From: Mesorhabditis belari
Lineage: Eukaryota > Nematoda > Chromadorea > Rhabditida > Rhabditidae
Assembly (NCBI GenBank): GCA_958450365.1
Contig: CAUEEP010000466.1
Coordinates: forward strand, 62,001-126,000
Length of the DNA: 64,000 nt
Direction of reading: 5' to 3'
The notes under the pieces are model-generated. The model did no database searches, was not told the DNA's origin, and was given only the letters and a program-made list of their open reading frames with translations. Both the position numbers and the translations under genes were made by a program. This document shows positions 11,952 to 24,236 of the stretch, one piece after another; position 1 is the stretch's first letter, and each line of letters begins with the position of its first letter.

Positions 11952-13293
11952 GGTCTCAATCGCCGGATACAAACCTTGGGTCATTTCTCGCCGAAACCCG
12001 CGCCCTCTTTCATCCGAAACTCAAGAAACCTTCTTTTCGAGGAGAGGTCTTTATTTTCTTAGAATTGATCTTAAAGATTAACTATACTCTAAAGTATAAT
12101 TTGTTAACTTAAACATTCCCGATTCTTTCAAAGCTTTTCTTTAGCTTCTCCACAAATCTCTTCGCGAACATGTTGGAACGTCCCGGCTTGGCGATATCGA
12201 AGCAAAGTAAAGACTTTCGACAAGACTTTTAGTTTTAATTCGGTAATTCATGTTTTGTTCCAGATTCGTCTGCACGTCTGTTGATGGAGCCATGATACCA
12301 CCGAGACTGCTCATTTTTCGGTCTTACTTTTCAATGTTTTGTCTAAACTTTTATTTCCAGGAATTTCCCCATCGAAGTTCAGACAGACGAGGATCATCGA
12401 GAGGTGGAAATCGTCGACGCACTTATGGCATCAACGTTTGTTTTGTCGTTGTTGAACTTTATCATTTTTCCTTTATCGTTTTAGAGCGGCTCCTCTACTA
12501 CTTCCCGTCTCTCCACTCGGTCTCTCCGATGGAGGAGTTCTCGCAAAGAATCCCAGTCTCGTCCTCTTGACTGAATATCATCGATTCTATGCGGTGAGCT
12601 GAAATGTTGTTTATGAATCATGTTTATTCTTTAGAAAGCCGTCCGCCATCCAACTCCTTCACTATTCCTTTCATTAGGCACTGGCTACAACGAGGCGAGA
12701 CGCACAAGTGGAATTCATTTTGGAGATTTGCCGAAGAATCGCGTTTTCTTCGATCGGCGTAAGTTTTTATCAAGTGGACAGTTATTGGAACTTTACCTTT
12801 TTCAATCATTTCAATTTAGATTTTATGCGCACGACGAAGAATCTCTTTGACGTTTTTGTTAGCCAAGTGCGTGTATTTTTTGTAAAATCTGGCGATTTCA
12901 ATCATTTCATTTTAGTCAACAAGCGGCGACACAGCATGTCTTGCTCAAGCAGCCGCTTGGTGTCTTGCTACGAGAAGTCCCTATTTTCGCATCAATCCGC
13001 CAATTTTTTTCAATCGACTTTAAAAGAGTAAATAAAAAATTGTATCAAATTTTAGAATCGGCTTTCATTGACATGTACTGATGCAGAGAAAGTAGCCGAT
13101 TTTGTGGGGAGTCATGGTTTGTCTTTTTGTGTATTTAATTGCATTTTTATCAGCACTAGTCTTTTAGAATCTAAAGATATCCAAATCCAATTCATAATAG
13201 CTTTTTACAGTACTCGCTTAGGTTTATCTCCGCACGACGGCTCGCCATAATCTCGATCAACTCGCCAGTCTCATCAAAAGGTTGAAATCTTAG
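11952..13293 (+). pseudogene. patatin/iPLA2-type phospholipase, C-terminal part, copy A
   Basis: Spliced exons read, in order, ETRALFHPKLKKPSFRGE, FVCTSVDGAMIPPRLLIFR, AAPLLLPVSP then GDGGVLAKNPSLVLLTEYH, PSLFLSLGTG, FMRTTKNLFDVFVSQSTSGD, AAWCLATRSPYFRINP and a final VYLRTTARHNLDQLASLIKR. This matches the order of the calcium-independent phospholipase A2 catalytic region from after the lipase box to the C-terminus. DGG is the dyad aspartate motif. The N-terminal half with the serine GxSxG is absent, replaced upstream by a Tc1-like element. The donor after RINPPI is destroyed, and a 2-bp loss in the last-but-one exon shifts frame. Confidence 0.75.
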
Positions 13294-13436
13294 CTTGAGA
13301 AGTAGTCTATTTGTTAACTTTCTTAAGCTTTATTGATTAAATGATTTGCATTCTAGTTTTCTTTTACCGTTTGTTATTATGGCTAAAATAAAAGTTCTTT
13401 ATTACAATCAGGAAAATCTTAATGGAATTTATTTTT

Positions 13437-16400
13437 TTACGGGTCGATCGCAGCTTCTTGGTGTTCCACCTAAAACAATGTGATGAGTAAAGTTCGAAAC
13501 AAAGCTTTTAAAACGTACCTGACAAGCGTAGCATTTCTCCGTCAGCTCTGTCCAACACAATTTGCAATATGTGGCAGGGCATTGTTCACATTTGTGTGTT
13601 TGCCACGCGCGAAGATATGTCTAAAATTTGTGAAATGAAAAAATAACCCGAAAAGCAACCTTACTTGACATAAGAAACACTCAAATGGCCTGTACAAATT
13701 GTCGACGATCACGCGGCGTATCAATGAGTTTTTCGCGAAACAGAAGCTAAAATAAAAGATGAATTTATTCACCATATCAAAAGCTTTACTACAAATCATC
13801 ATCGTCCTCATCTTCCTCATCTTTCTCTTCTTTTCGTTCTTTTCGCCATTTGACGAAGAAAGCAATGCGTCGACGAGCCTCTTCACGAGCAATCAAACGA
13901 TGTTTCAAACACTAAAAAGTCAAAGAATCATTATTGATTAAAATCAGTTAGCCTTTCATCTAGGGTCTTTTGTAGTTTAACTTACAAAAGATTTTGCCAA
14001 CAAACATACCAAGTTGTAGAGCCAAATCACACGAGCACGGGCTTTTCGGGGAAACATATAGGGCAAGAAGCAGAATAAGATCACTCGTTTTGGCAAAAAT
14101 GCAAGCAAAATCTAGAAAAGTAAATCTTTCAGCAAAATAACCAAATCAACCTGGGAAAAGAACATGAAAAGCAATGGAAGAAAAATCGTACCCACATAAA
14201 TGTCATAATCGGGTAGAGATGGCTTTAACTAAAGGAAAAATCACAAGCTATAAGCATCAAAATAATCTGTTTCTAATAAAACAAACCAAGCAATCATCCA
14301 AAACGAAAATCGGTTGAACAGTTTCGTTTTTAAGCTGGAAGAGTTTCCGCAGCATTTTCGGGAAGATCCCCACGCCCGTCACCTAAAGTGAGAAAGCAAT
14401 TAGCAATCTACACTTTAACTCTAAACTGACAAAATAAACTGACGTTTAAATGAAGTGTCGGTAGTTGTATGCTTTTGATGCCTTTCGGGACCCCGTCAAC
14501 TATCTAAAAAATAGGTATTAAAGGTAAAAAATAGGCACTAACGGCATTGATCGCCCGATAAAGCAAATGATCAACGGCTACAATTATTATCACCACCACA
14601 CAAAGAGTCACAAATTTCGAAACGGGTAACCAGAATTGTTTTAATTCTTTCCATTTTGGAAACCTAAAATAAAGAGACTTTTAGGAGAGCAACACCATAA
14701 ATCAAAACCTGAAATATTGGCTGGTAATCCCTAACTGCCGCTTCTCCAAGCTCGATAACTTTCCAATAAATGGAAGAGTCTTTTGATTTCTTGTTTCCCT
14801 CTCATTATCAATTTTACCGAAAGCACTTAACATACAAAACTTATTAGTTCAATTATTCTATTCAACTCACGAGGTAATACTCCGATTTTCGAAGCCCAAA
14901 TCATTCGTGTACGCATCAGACATCTTGAAAGCTTTGTCAAAATCGAGATATATGACCAAAACGAGAAGGGCGGCGAGAACACTTTGCAAAGATTTGACAA
15001 CTTCCTAAAATTAACAGTTATGAATATGTTTAAAGGTTGTTTAATGTTTCTAGACACGTATTTTTAACAAACTTATAAATGAAGGTTTGAATGTACCTTT
15101 GCTAATCGCATCAGATGAAGAATTCTTGCTTCCAGGGTTTTTATGTGAAGAGCTGATGCAACTCTCGGTGCCTCCACATTTACCACTCGAATCTAAAAGA
15201 AATATATGCAAGGACCAAACATCAAGAAAACCCCACCTTTGTCTCCATTTCTTCAGCAATTTGCTTTGAAATGCTACGCCTATCGATGCTTTCTCTTAAA
15301 GCCAAACATTTCGCTTGCCAAACAAAAACATACTGTTTCAAATCTTGTGGCGAATTTTTTCCTAGCACACTATTGCATACGTCGTAGCCTTGTTCTTTTC
15401 GTTTATCATCCTGAATTTGCTCATTGTCTCAAAAAAGTACGGGGTAACATACCTCACAAATATCCAAAGCGTCAAGCGGCTTGCAAATCAAAGTGCTCAA
15501 CAAGAACGGCGCTTGTTGTTGACATTGTTCCTAAACAATAAACAATAACATTTCCTATCAGAAAAATCACTTTTAATGCAGCAAAAGCTTGTGAACAGAT
15601 GAGACTCCCTTTATCGAAAATTTGCGTGCATTGCTGCTTCATCTTTTTGCCCATATCACGTACAAACTAAAATGGAAGTTAGTTTATTTATCGCCGAAAA
15701 AGTTGACACCTTTTCCTTGAATTTCGTGTAAAATGGCTTGCGAAAAGTGACCGTTCGATTATCCTCATTTAACATGTTTGTTCGTTGTGCCAAATCCTAA
15801 GAACAGCATCCTCAAATGGTTATCAACAAATCTTACCAAAGCCGATTGATCAATCATTCGATCCAACTTTTCATCATCACTTTCTAAACAATAACAATAA
15901 CAACAATAAAAACAACAATAAACCACAATAAGCATAATCAAAATCGAAGTATTACCATACCTTTTACTTCTTTCTGATCAACGAACGAAAAATCTCCCTT
16001 CAACTCGAGAATTTTGGCTAAACAAAACAAAGCAAAAGAACTGATTATCTAAAAAGCTTATAACTTACTCAGCGTGTCTTTCAGCGTCTCACGCATAGGT
16101 CCAATCAGTGTCTTCCTTCGTGCAGACGCCAACTTAAGATGAAAAGTAAACATTTAAAGGTGTCGAAGATTAAAGATGTCACCTCCGTCGAGATTTTCAC
16201 TCCGCAAACCACATTGTCGGTGGCAATCCTAGAATTTATGGATTAGCCATAGTAAATTACAAGATTACTTGAAATTCGTGATGATGTTGTCGATTGGACC
16301 AGCGCGAACATTGTCGAACACAAAGATGCTCAATAGGGCTAAAAGAAAGGCAATCATAAATCAAAAAAGTTTCCCACTTTGTCCACTTGTGCCAAAAACG

Positions 16401-16958
16401 CCTAGGACAAAGATCCATAGTCCACAACGATACGACTAAAAAGTAAACTTGAGTAAGTAACTGAAGTAACTGAAACAGAATAAACTCTACCTTGCTGTAG
16501 GCAAAAGCTAGCGTGTTTCCGATGATTACAATCCATTTTAGAATGATTGACGACACTTTGTGATATTCGATGGCAAAGTTGATATTTTTCCAGACGAGAT
16601 AATATGAACCTAGAAAGAGTTGATTCATAAAAATACAAAACAAATGAAACTCACCAATTGAAAGGAAAAAGCCGATGAAAAGGTTGACGATGAAACGAAG
16701 CTTTGCGTAGTCAGTCGATTCACTAAACTTTTAAAAAAAGTAATAAGACTACATTAAAAGTAGTAAAGCTATGAAATAAAAAAATGAAATAAAAAGAATT
16801 GAATTATCAGCAAGCGTAGAACATGGGATACTCCCAAAAACTGATAGTAACCTTGTGAAGAAGAAATCGATGCAAATGTTCCATTTATATCGCTTCCTGA
16901 GTTTCTTTCTCTTCTCATCGTCGAATTTGAAAAACTTGAGGAGTTTGCGTGGCCGCAT
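13437..16958 (-). CDS. SPE-42/SPE-49-like DC-STAMP membrane protein, copy A
   Basis: Multi-exon gene on the minus strand. From the ATG at 16958 (MRPRKLLKFFKFDDEKRKKL) come membrane segments (FIVNLFIGFFLSIG, IILKWIVIIGNTLAF), then SYRCGLWIFVLGVFGTSGQ and LLSIFVFDNVRAGPIDNI, typical of the family. Later exons give EQCQQQAPFLLSTLICKPL, LLYRAINAIVDGVPKGIKS and the DC-STAMP region VILFCFLPYMFPRKARARV. The C-terminus is a C4C4 RING (ECFLCQ, KCEQCP, YCKLCW, CYACQ) ending VEHQEAAIDP. In C. elegans, SPE-42 and SPE-49 are sperm proteins needed for fertilisation. Introns are about 39-60 nt. I did not verify every junction. Copy B at 42929-46438 is nearly identical. Confidence 0.75.
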
Positions 16959-17911
16959 TGCAAGAAAAGTCGGAAGGAAATGGAAAATTTTGATGAAGAA
17001 ATTTGAAGCCGAATTTATCAATTTTAATTTTCGAATGTTAATTTGCACGCAGAACCATTAAGCTGTTCACCAACAATTAAAAATTGTACACCTCACACAA
17101 AGTGAAAGTGAAAGTGAAAGTTGAAAGTTGTTGAAAAGTTTAAAACCCATTAAAAACTTGTCTAAAGGCTGGTCACTCAAAAAGTGACCAAAAACCAAAG
17201 CTGAAGAAATCTCTTATTTTTTACCTGAAGCCAACTCTGGTTTTTTTAGTCAAAAACTTTTTGAAATATAGACAAATTTATCAAAAAATCTGGGAAGGAT
17301 TTATGGGTTGGTTTTTGAGAAATCACTGTGCAAACTTTTTCCTAGAACTCTCTTTCCAACCCAATACCACTTTGTTTAATGCACTGAAGTAACTATAAAG
17401 TATGCACCAAGCTTTCCTGGATTCGTTTTTAAGAAATTCCAGTCAAACTTTTTCCGAGAACGTTCTTTCCAACCCAATAATTCGAAAGGGGCCTTTCTCA
17501 GGTTAGAACCGCAAAGTTTTGTGTTAGCCCACTTCGGTAACTGCTTAATGCAAAAGCTTAGCTCAAAATTTAGGTGTTTGTTCATATTTTTGAATAAAGC
17601 ATTTATATTTAGAAACAAAAATATGGCAACTCAGATACAGTTTGTCGTAAAAGCGCTAAAATTTTTCTTCTCGTTTTTCCATTAAATTATTTCGAGTCAA
17701 ATATTATTAGGAAAAAATGTATGATTCTATCAAAAAAATGCTTTTTGAATCGAATCATTGTCACAACATAGACCTTCAAATCAGAAAATAGAAATTTGAT
17801 GAGAAAATGAAGTCGTCAAATCAAATTCCAAAGTCTTAGTATTTATTTCAACAACTTTTCGTTTTTATATTAAACTTTCTCTTTTTACAATTCACATTTT
17901 TAAAAATTTGC
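16959..17911. other. intergenic, divergent upstream region with mariner-type ends
   Basis: It lies between the minus-strand SPE-42/49-like gene and plus-strand F copy 4, so it should hold both promoters. Two direct copies of a mariner-type end (CTTTCCAACCCAATA, near 17370 and 17482) occur. Short frames through this sequence have no support. The same arrangement recurs at 46439-47414. Confidence 0.5.
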
Positions 17912-17918
17912 TTTTTAG
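17912..17918 (+). promoter_or_regulatory. predicted trans-splice acceptor of F copy 4
   Basis: TTTTTAG lies 6 nt before the ATG at 17925 with no coding exon upstream. The same arrangement (CTTTTTAG or TTTTCAG, then 6-10 nt, then ATG) is present at the other F copies and just before the Argonaute start at 60808. This is the usual position of a spliced-leader acceptor in nematodes. The spliced leader itself cannot be seen here. Confidence 0.5.
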
Positions 17919-17924
17919 TTGTAA

Positions 17925-20826
17925 ATGAAGAAAGAATTCGTTTTCTTGTTTGTGGCTTCACTGGCACTAATTGTGACAGCAAATGAAGGTACGTTTGTTT
18001 CGATCGATTACATTGTTCTTTTTTTGTTACCCAACTCGTCTACTGGCTATTTTTTAGAATGGATGGAAGAGTGCAAGAACCAGAGTGAAACCATTCAAAT
18101 TCATTCGGCTGGTGGCAACTGGAGAAACCTTACGAGCGATGAGACGTCTAAGTAAGCGTGTTTCGTGAAAACTTTCCCGGGCTCCGCCCGGTGAAAACCT
18201 TGATGAGCTCGGACTCGATCAAGGCTTGCCCGCAGCTATGGTCCGGCTCTTGCCTCAAGGCTTTTTGATCGCCAGGGATAACCCCTCTCATTTTATCTTC
18301 ATCTCTCAATTACAGTGAACGGTATGAGGTCTATCGAAAGTTCACGTGCACTGCTGATCCAGGCCATTTCGCGTTTGTTCAAGTAGGAGCTTCTTTTTCA
18401 GTTTATCCTCAAAAGTGTGTTTCAGATAAACGGCCAGATGGATTCACCGTCAGACACAAAAACTATCACTTGTGGATCGAAACGTAAATGGTTGTACAAA
18501 GGTGAAGTCGTTGTCTCTGTCGGATGCTACACGAGCCCACGGGCGGGTTTTTACGCTTAATTAGAGGCAAATAGGTTTAGTTAAAGGTATTAAAGGTAGC
18601 CAAGCATTTGAAAATTTTCTCGAGACAGCAAGCTTTTAGGCAAATTGGATCCAAAAGTCCGAAGAAGAGGAAAGAATTCAAAATTGGATGGGCCAGCATC
18701 ACGGAGCTGGAGAGGATCAAAAGGATTGGACATGGGGCAGCACCCAGTATGAACAACAAAAGAAAATGCAGCGAATGGCTTCGGAAATCCAAAATCTTTT
18801 GGTTAACACCAATAATATGTAAGTTTTAGCTCACGATCAACGCGAAAAGGGTTCTTTTGCGTTATACATCCGCAAAAATCAACCCTCGATCACGTTACGA
18901 AGCTATTGCTCAATCAGAATCTCAAATGCAGATGCGACAAAACGTCCTGCTGGACAGCGATCGACCTGCGTGTTGGCTCATGGATGCCGAAGACCAAAAT
19001 TCCGTTTCTCACAATCCTATGATTATGGATGGACTCAACAGTGAACCTCGATCAACTATTGTGCGAAAGAATTGGAGATAAATCACCGCGGTCGACTTCA
19101 ACAACTAGGATTCTTTGCGTGGAATATCTGGTGAACAAGCTGAGAGGAAAAATTAGAGAACCCAATCGAATCGACGAAGTGGACGAGGCTCTCTTCTCGA
19201 AGCGAAAGGCGAACGTGGGCCGAATCTGGCCGCAAGTGTGGATATTTAGAGGAGTTTGCCGGGAAACCAAGGAATGTTTTCTGGTCAAGGTGACCGACCC
19301 TATTGGAAGCGATGATTGAACACATCAAGCCGGGAACCTAAATTGACTCCCATTGTTGGCGAGGATGCAATACTGAACAGATGGAGGAGGCCGGCTTTAC
19401 CCATGCTCGTGTCAATAAGTACAACAAGTATGGAGAAACAAGAAGCATCGCGGCACGTCATTTCCTACCGAACTACCTCGCTGAATCCATGGTTCGACGA
19501 GAAGTGGGAAAGGACGATTTCTACGAATGGGTGTTGCAACAAATTGCTACGGCATGGATTGATCCTCATTCATTCCTCATTGATTAATAATCAGGGTTTA
19601 TTTTTGTGAATGTATAACGGAAAGGAACCGCGAAAAGTTTCTGAATAAAACTTTGACTTGCAATGTTTTCTGTAATTTTCAGAATCAGGAAGCAAGTCGC
19701 CGTTGTACCGGCAGACTATGTGAATGCTTTTTGGGAAGGATGGTCTTTCTCAGAGGACAACTACTACATGAGAACGGGTTTCTTTGGCTTTGAAGGCGAT
19801 AAATCTGTGTTGGAATTTGAGAATTATGTGATATTTGTGTTTCGTGGTGGCTTTCCAGAGAGATCAAAGCCTGATGCAAGAGAAGGAATCAGGTCAGACG
19901 AGTGTTTATTAGGCTGGCCTAGGAGTAATGGTGGAATTGCTGGGAGCTGGTCTCAAACTTGACCAATCTTTGGTCTTATTCGAAAGCTGTATTCACGAGG
20001 AACCCAGTAGCGGAGACCATTTGTTGATTCGTTCCGTTTTCAAATTTTTAGAAGCATTTAAGTGGTACTCAGTCAGCTTGGTTCCCAAAAAAAGTGTCAA
20101 AATCACATTTCAGGATCACTAAGTTTAACTGGGCGGTATGGCGACTCGTTGATGCGAGAGTCAAGGGTTCAACTCCTAGCTGTGACCAAATTTTGAACTT
20201 TTTTTGCAAAAAGACCAAGCAAGGAGATGCCAGAGCTTTCGAATAAGATCAAACACGTCAACTTTGGTTTGGTTTGAGATCATCTGTCAGTCAATCCGTC
20301 ATTGTTGGCCAGCCTAATATATGGGCTAGCTTGTTATAATGAAGGTCGGGCCGCAAACCCAATTACTTTTTCAAAAAATTTAATTAGAGGGGTTCGAATT
20401 TTAACAGTTCCTAGTGAACAGTTATGAAGTAAAATCAAAAGTACGTTAGGGTTAGGATCTGTTTACAAGGGTTTGGAAAACATTTTAACATTTTACATTT
20501 CTTTGCTTGAAAACTTAAGCTGGCGATCACTGGTCAGAGTCAGAATTGAGATAATACTTTATTTTAGTCGTTACTTTCAAGACACTTTGATATGGGGACA
20601 ACGACATGACGAGATCCAATCGCTAGCAGAGGATTTATGGACTTATGGTGATAGATGGGAAGCACGTGTCGACATTGTGACTGTTTTTCGAAAAGGAGCA
20701 AATCACAAAACGTGCACTTATCTCTACGGAGCATCTGGTGATTGGATGATTACTGAGGTGAAGACGTGGAGTCGGCCATGTGTATTTGGATGTGGAGATG
20801 TTTGTGTTGTGCATTTAACGGCTTGA
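17925..20826 (+). CDS. family F secreted protein, copy 4 (intact model, 329 aa)
   Basis: Exons 17925-17988, 18058-18151, 18316-18382, 18426-18542, 18640-18818, 19683-19892, 20568-20826 total 990 nt with one open frame. Signal peptide MKKEFVFLFVASLALIVTA, then EECKNQS, GGNWRNLTSDE, FTCTADPGHFAFVQ, TITCGSKRKWLYKGE, VGCYTSPR, EEEERIQNWMGQHH, VAVVPADYVNAFWEG, TVFRKGANHKTCTYLYG and CGDVCVVHLTA. Exon 3 is split by a 43-nt intron (18383-18425); without it the frame stops at WIET. The next intron starts GCGGGT rather than GT. AATAAA follows 10 nt after the stop. Intron 5 holds a Merlin and intron 6 an S element. Function unknown; probably extracellular. Confidence 0.72.
18850..19629 (+). mobile_element. 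Merlin transposon, internally deleted, in F copy 4
   Basis: Terminal repeats GGTTC... and ...GGAACC, with GCGAAAAG duplicated at 18842-18849 and 19630-19637. The transposase segments IDEVDEALF and GVCRETKECFLVKV are open at 19029-19319. A second stretch (EEAGFTHARVNKYNKYGE then FLPNYLAESMVRREV) lies in another frame. The second catalytic aspartate is changed to histidine (IDSHCW), and the segment with the third catalytic residue is deleted. Inactive. Confidence 0.8.
19909..20317. mobile_element. S element copy 4 (shortened, 409 bp)
   Basis: TTAGGCTGGC at the left, GCCAGCCTAA at the right, TA flanks. The tRNA-like core is on plus at about 20113-20187. It lacks about 300 bp of the right interior compared with the full copies at 4553, 49607 and 56104. 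It lies in the last intron of F copy 4. Confidence 0.6.
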
Positions 20827-21324
20827 TATCTTTTGAATAAAGGAATACATGAAAAAGATTCCAAGTAACGCAAGAAAGCAGAAAAAAAGAAATGCGGCCT
20901 TAAAACAAAGTCCCTTAATTTTTTAAGTGGTTTTTCATGGAGTTGACATTTTAAAATTGAACAATAGTTGATTACATTCACATCTTTGAAATAGTTTTCT
21001 CGATTTGATTTCATTAATTCCATTTAGATTCCTTTAAAACTTAAAAATGTCTCCAAATAACCAGCCTTAAAACTAAGTCCCTAAATTTTAAAATGACTCT
21101 TCATGTAGTTGACATTTTAAAATTGAACAATAGTTACATTCAAATCTTTAAAATAATTTTCTGAATTTCATTAATTCCATTTAGATTCATTTAAAACTTA
21201 AAAATGTCTTCAAATAACCAGCAAAATCACAAAACGAGCAATGGAAATCTTTGCGCTTCTTCTTTTGACATCATGCCTGGTTATTTGAAAGGTTCAAGGA
21301 AGTTGGAGTAGGTCTTTCGTATAA

Positions 21325-24065
21325 CTATTCCGGCACAATCGTATAATTTAATCCAAATGCCTTCAAATTGAACTTGTTGAGAATGTTCTCCATAGTCGCA
21401 TTATCCATCGGCTTAATTGAGTTGTCGTATTGCTTTTTGCCGAGGATAGTTTCTGTTGCCAGATGTTGCGTCACCTAAAATTAGATGTTGTGTGCTACAA
21501 TTTTCGACATTACAATTTGATGTTTCGCTTCCAAGAATTTCAGGAGCCCATGAGACCTCATTTCTGGAATTCGGCCAGCAGGATCAACGAACTTGTCTAA
21601 AAGATTTTTTGTTTAAAGCAAGAAGCAACAAACTTGAAATGTAGATGATCATGATCGTAGCTCTTGCACCAAGGATTTTGCGTTGATTCTTTGCCTGAAT
21701 AATAGATGATTAAGCCACTACTTTCAATTAAGACGACCTTGGCAAATAGATTTCCAGTTCGAACTTCATCGTCAAGATTTGTTGGCGCATTTTCGACTTC
21801 AAGTGAGCGAATTGTTATTCCTTTGCGGTCCGTTTCGATTTGAAACGCTCGGCAAACGCTTGAATTTGTGGTAGAACTTGTGGGTTTTCATTCCATGCAA
21901 TGTAACTAAAATGCAAAGATACACTTGTGCAAATGCAGAGCGAAAAGCGGTTTTTAATTGTAACTTAACGTACCGCTTGTCCACAACAGCGCCCTCAGTG
22001 TAAGTTTCTTTTCCCTGTTTCCAGCCAGCTTTCTTTAAATCTGTAGGCACAGATCTCGATGCGCCATATTGAACTTTCGGAGCAGGTCGACGGAAGCCAG
22101 TAACTTGCAAAGGCTTTGAATCAACAGAGATGCCAAATCTTAAAAGGTAACTTTAGACGACCTAAATATTTGATAGAACCTACCCAGCCATAATTGGAGA
22201 GTTCCTTGAAAGATCAAGCTCGTCGAGATGATTTTTGATCCCCGGATCCCATTGAACTTGATGAACGCCTTCCCATTTGTTCAGTTGAGCACTGAAAATC
22301 GATATTATTGATCAAGCAAATGTCTCTTACATTGTTTCACCAAGTCCGTTCGCCTTGTAAAAAGTTCCAATCTTCGCATCCAATACAAGGGCCGCCACTA
22401 ATCGAGCATCTGGCGTGGTTTCCTTGTACTCGGCGCCTTCAATGAAGCGGATTCCCTGAAAAGTTTCGTATAGGTAAATTTTGAAAAGCAACCTTAGTTA
22501 GACCCTGGCGACGTTCTTGTCCATTTCCAATATTATAGCAAGTATCCCTATTGTCGATCTTCAAAAAAGCCTTGCCTGCCCCATAGAAGACATAACTTCC
22601 CCTAAAAAGCGAGTTAAATAAAAATTAGGTTACTGACTTTTTGAGGGCTCCTTCGTTGGTAAGCAATTCATAAAATTGTCGAAGAGGACGGTCACTTTCT
22701 CCGTTGGCAATCTTCGCTTCCGCATCTCCAATAGTGAAGTGATGAGCTGAATCACTAAAATATCGTTTTTGTTTATTAAAAATAAAAACTTTACGTGCAA
22801 GGGCGAATGGTGATACGAATATCCTTTGCTTCTCCTGAAACAAGGATGGACCTGATGTTTGGATGGAGCTACAGGCAGAGTGAGAGTGGCGTTATGCTAA
22901 ATAACAAATCAGAATGTTAAGAAACCATAGATAAACCGGTTTCAGAGCCATAGCGAGGTCTTTGTTTGAAAAAAGGATAGTAGTTCCATCGAAGACTGTA
23001 ACACCAGTTTCGCTGAGAATACGATAAGCCTCCAAAGCCGCTTTGAGAGCGGCACGAACTGCTTCCGAACGACGAGTCATCAGCGTACTTTCTTGTTTCA
23101 ACGCCCGTCACCAAGTCAGCACTCACGTCGTAGCGGGAGACCTCACGATTTGGATCGGTACGAATTGGAAAGATGTTTGTTGCAAGCTTCACCTAAACAA
23201 CGAAGAGAATTGAATGGTATAAACGTTAACTCTCACCACTTCCATTCCAGTTCGGTTAGCTGGCTCAATCCGTGGATGAATCTTCTCTGTGTACACAATT
23301 GGAGCAAATCGATCGGCAGCTTCGCCTTGCGAGAGCAAATCGAATTGAGAATTGCTTGACTTGAACACTTGAAGTCGTTGTTCCATCGGATGTGCTCGAG
23401 ACTAAAATAAGAAAATTGTATCTGAAAATCACTACGCTTTTTTAACGCTGATTGCTTAGGTGACTACAATACAATAATCTTAACGAGCGACTCGCAGCTG
23501 CTAGATAAGGAAGCAATTCCCCTCTGAAAAAATCTTATTGAATGATCTAATTTCACTCCTTATTAAACCTAAGCATAAACCTATAGATTATTATGACAAG
23601 TCAAACTAAGCAAGACTTAATGCCTAATACTATTCAAAGATCTAAATCTCTAAAAGTTCATCCAAACCATACCACTAAGACATTCCATGCGTTCGGCTAA
23701 ATCCGAATCCGTTGAGAGTGACTTCGCTCGTTGCAGGTTGGCGATGCTGGCTCTCTCGGATCCGCTGTCATCTTGGTTTCGTTGATGAGCATCATCGTAT
23801 CGTCCACGGTTTCCTCCCCAACCACCTCGATCTCCTCCCCAGCCTCCACTTCCTCCGCGAATTCCACGTCCGCCACCTCGTCCACCACACCACCGACCGC
23901 CGCCTCGTCCAAATTCGTGATAGTCTCGTCCACCATCTGGAAAGTCGCCTTCTCGGAAGTTGCCTCGTCGTCCACGCCTTGTCCACGTCCTCCTTCTCGA
24001 CCGCCTCTGTCGACTTGGTCCCGGTCGTTTTCGTTTGGTTGTTTGCTACGTTTCCAAGTGTACAT
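21325..24065 (-). pseudogene. RG-rich nematode Argonaute, copy 1, no PIWI core
   Basis: Read from the ATG at 24065 (MYTWKRSKQ), preceded by an acceptor-like TTTTTTAG. An RG/RGG-rich exon (CGGRGGGRGIRGG) is followed by the N domain (VKLATNIFPIRTDPNREV, then TRRSEAVRAALKAALEAYR and VTVFDGTTILFSNKDL). The first part of PAZ follows (SYVFYGAGKAFLKIDNRD, GLTKGIRFIEGAEYKET, ARLVAALVLDAKIGTFY), then the linker VTGFRRPAPKVQYG. The MID region has WNENPQVLPQIQAFAERF, GITIRSLEVENAP and LIIYYSGKESTQNP. The frame ends in KAFGLNYTIVPE then stop, where the catalytic PIWI core should begin. Lesions: a frameshift in the RG exon, loss of about 80 bp after GVETR, a 5-bp loss in LTLPVA, and loss of the second half of PAZ. 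The RG-rich tail recalls CSR-1. Confidence 0.8.
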
Positions 24066-24236
24066 CACTAAAAAATACAAGTCAACAAATGTCATAATCC
24101 GTGAGCAGCTTTCCGTGTACCACTTTCCGTGTACATTAACAAAAATTATAAATTTAATAAAAAAATATGCACAACAAAACGAAGAATTTCAAATAACAAC
24201 AGCAAAGTCGGGTGCGCTTAAGAACTTGAAACGCAC

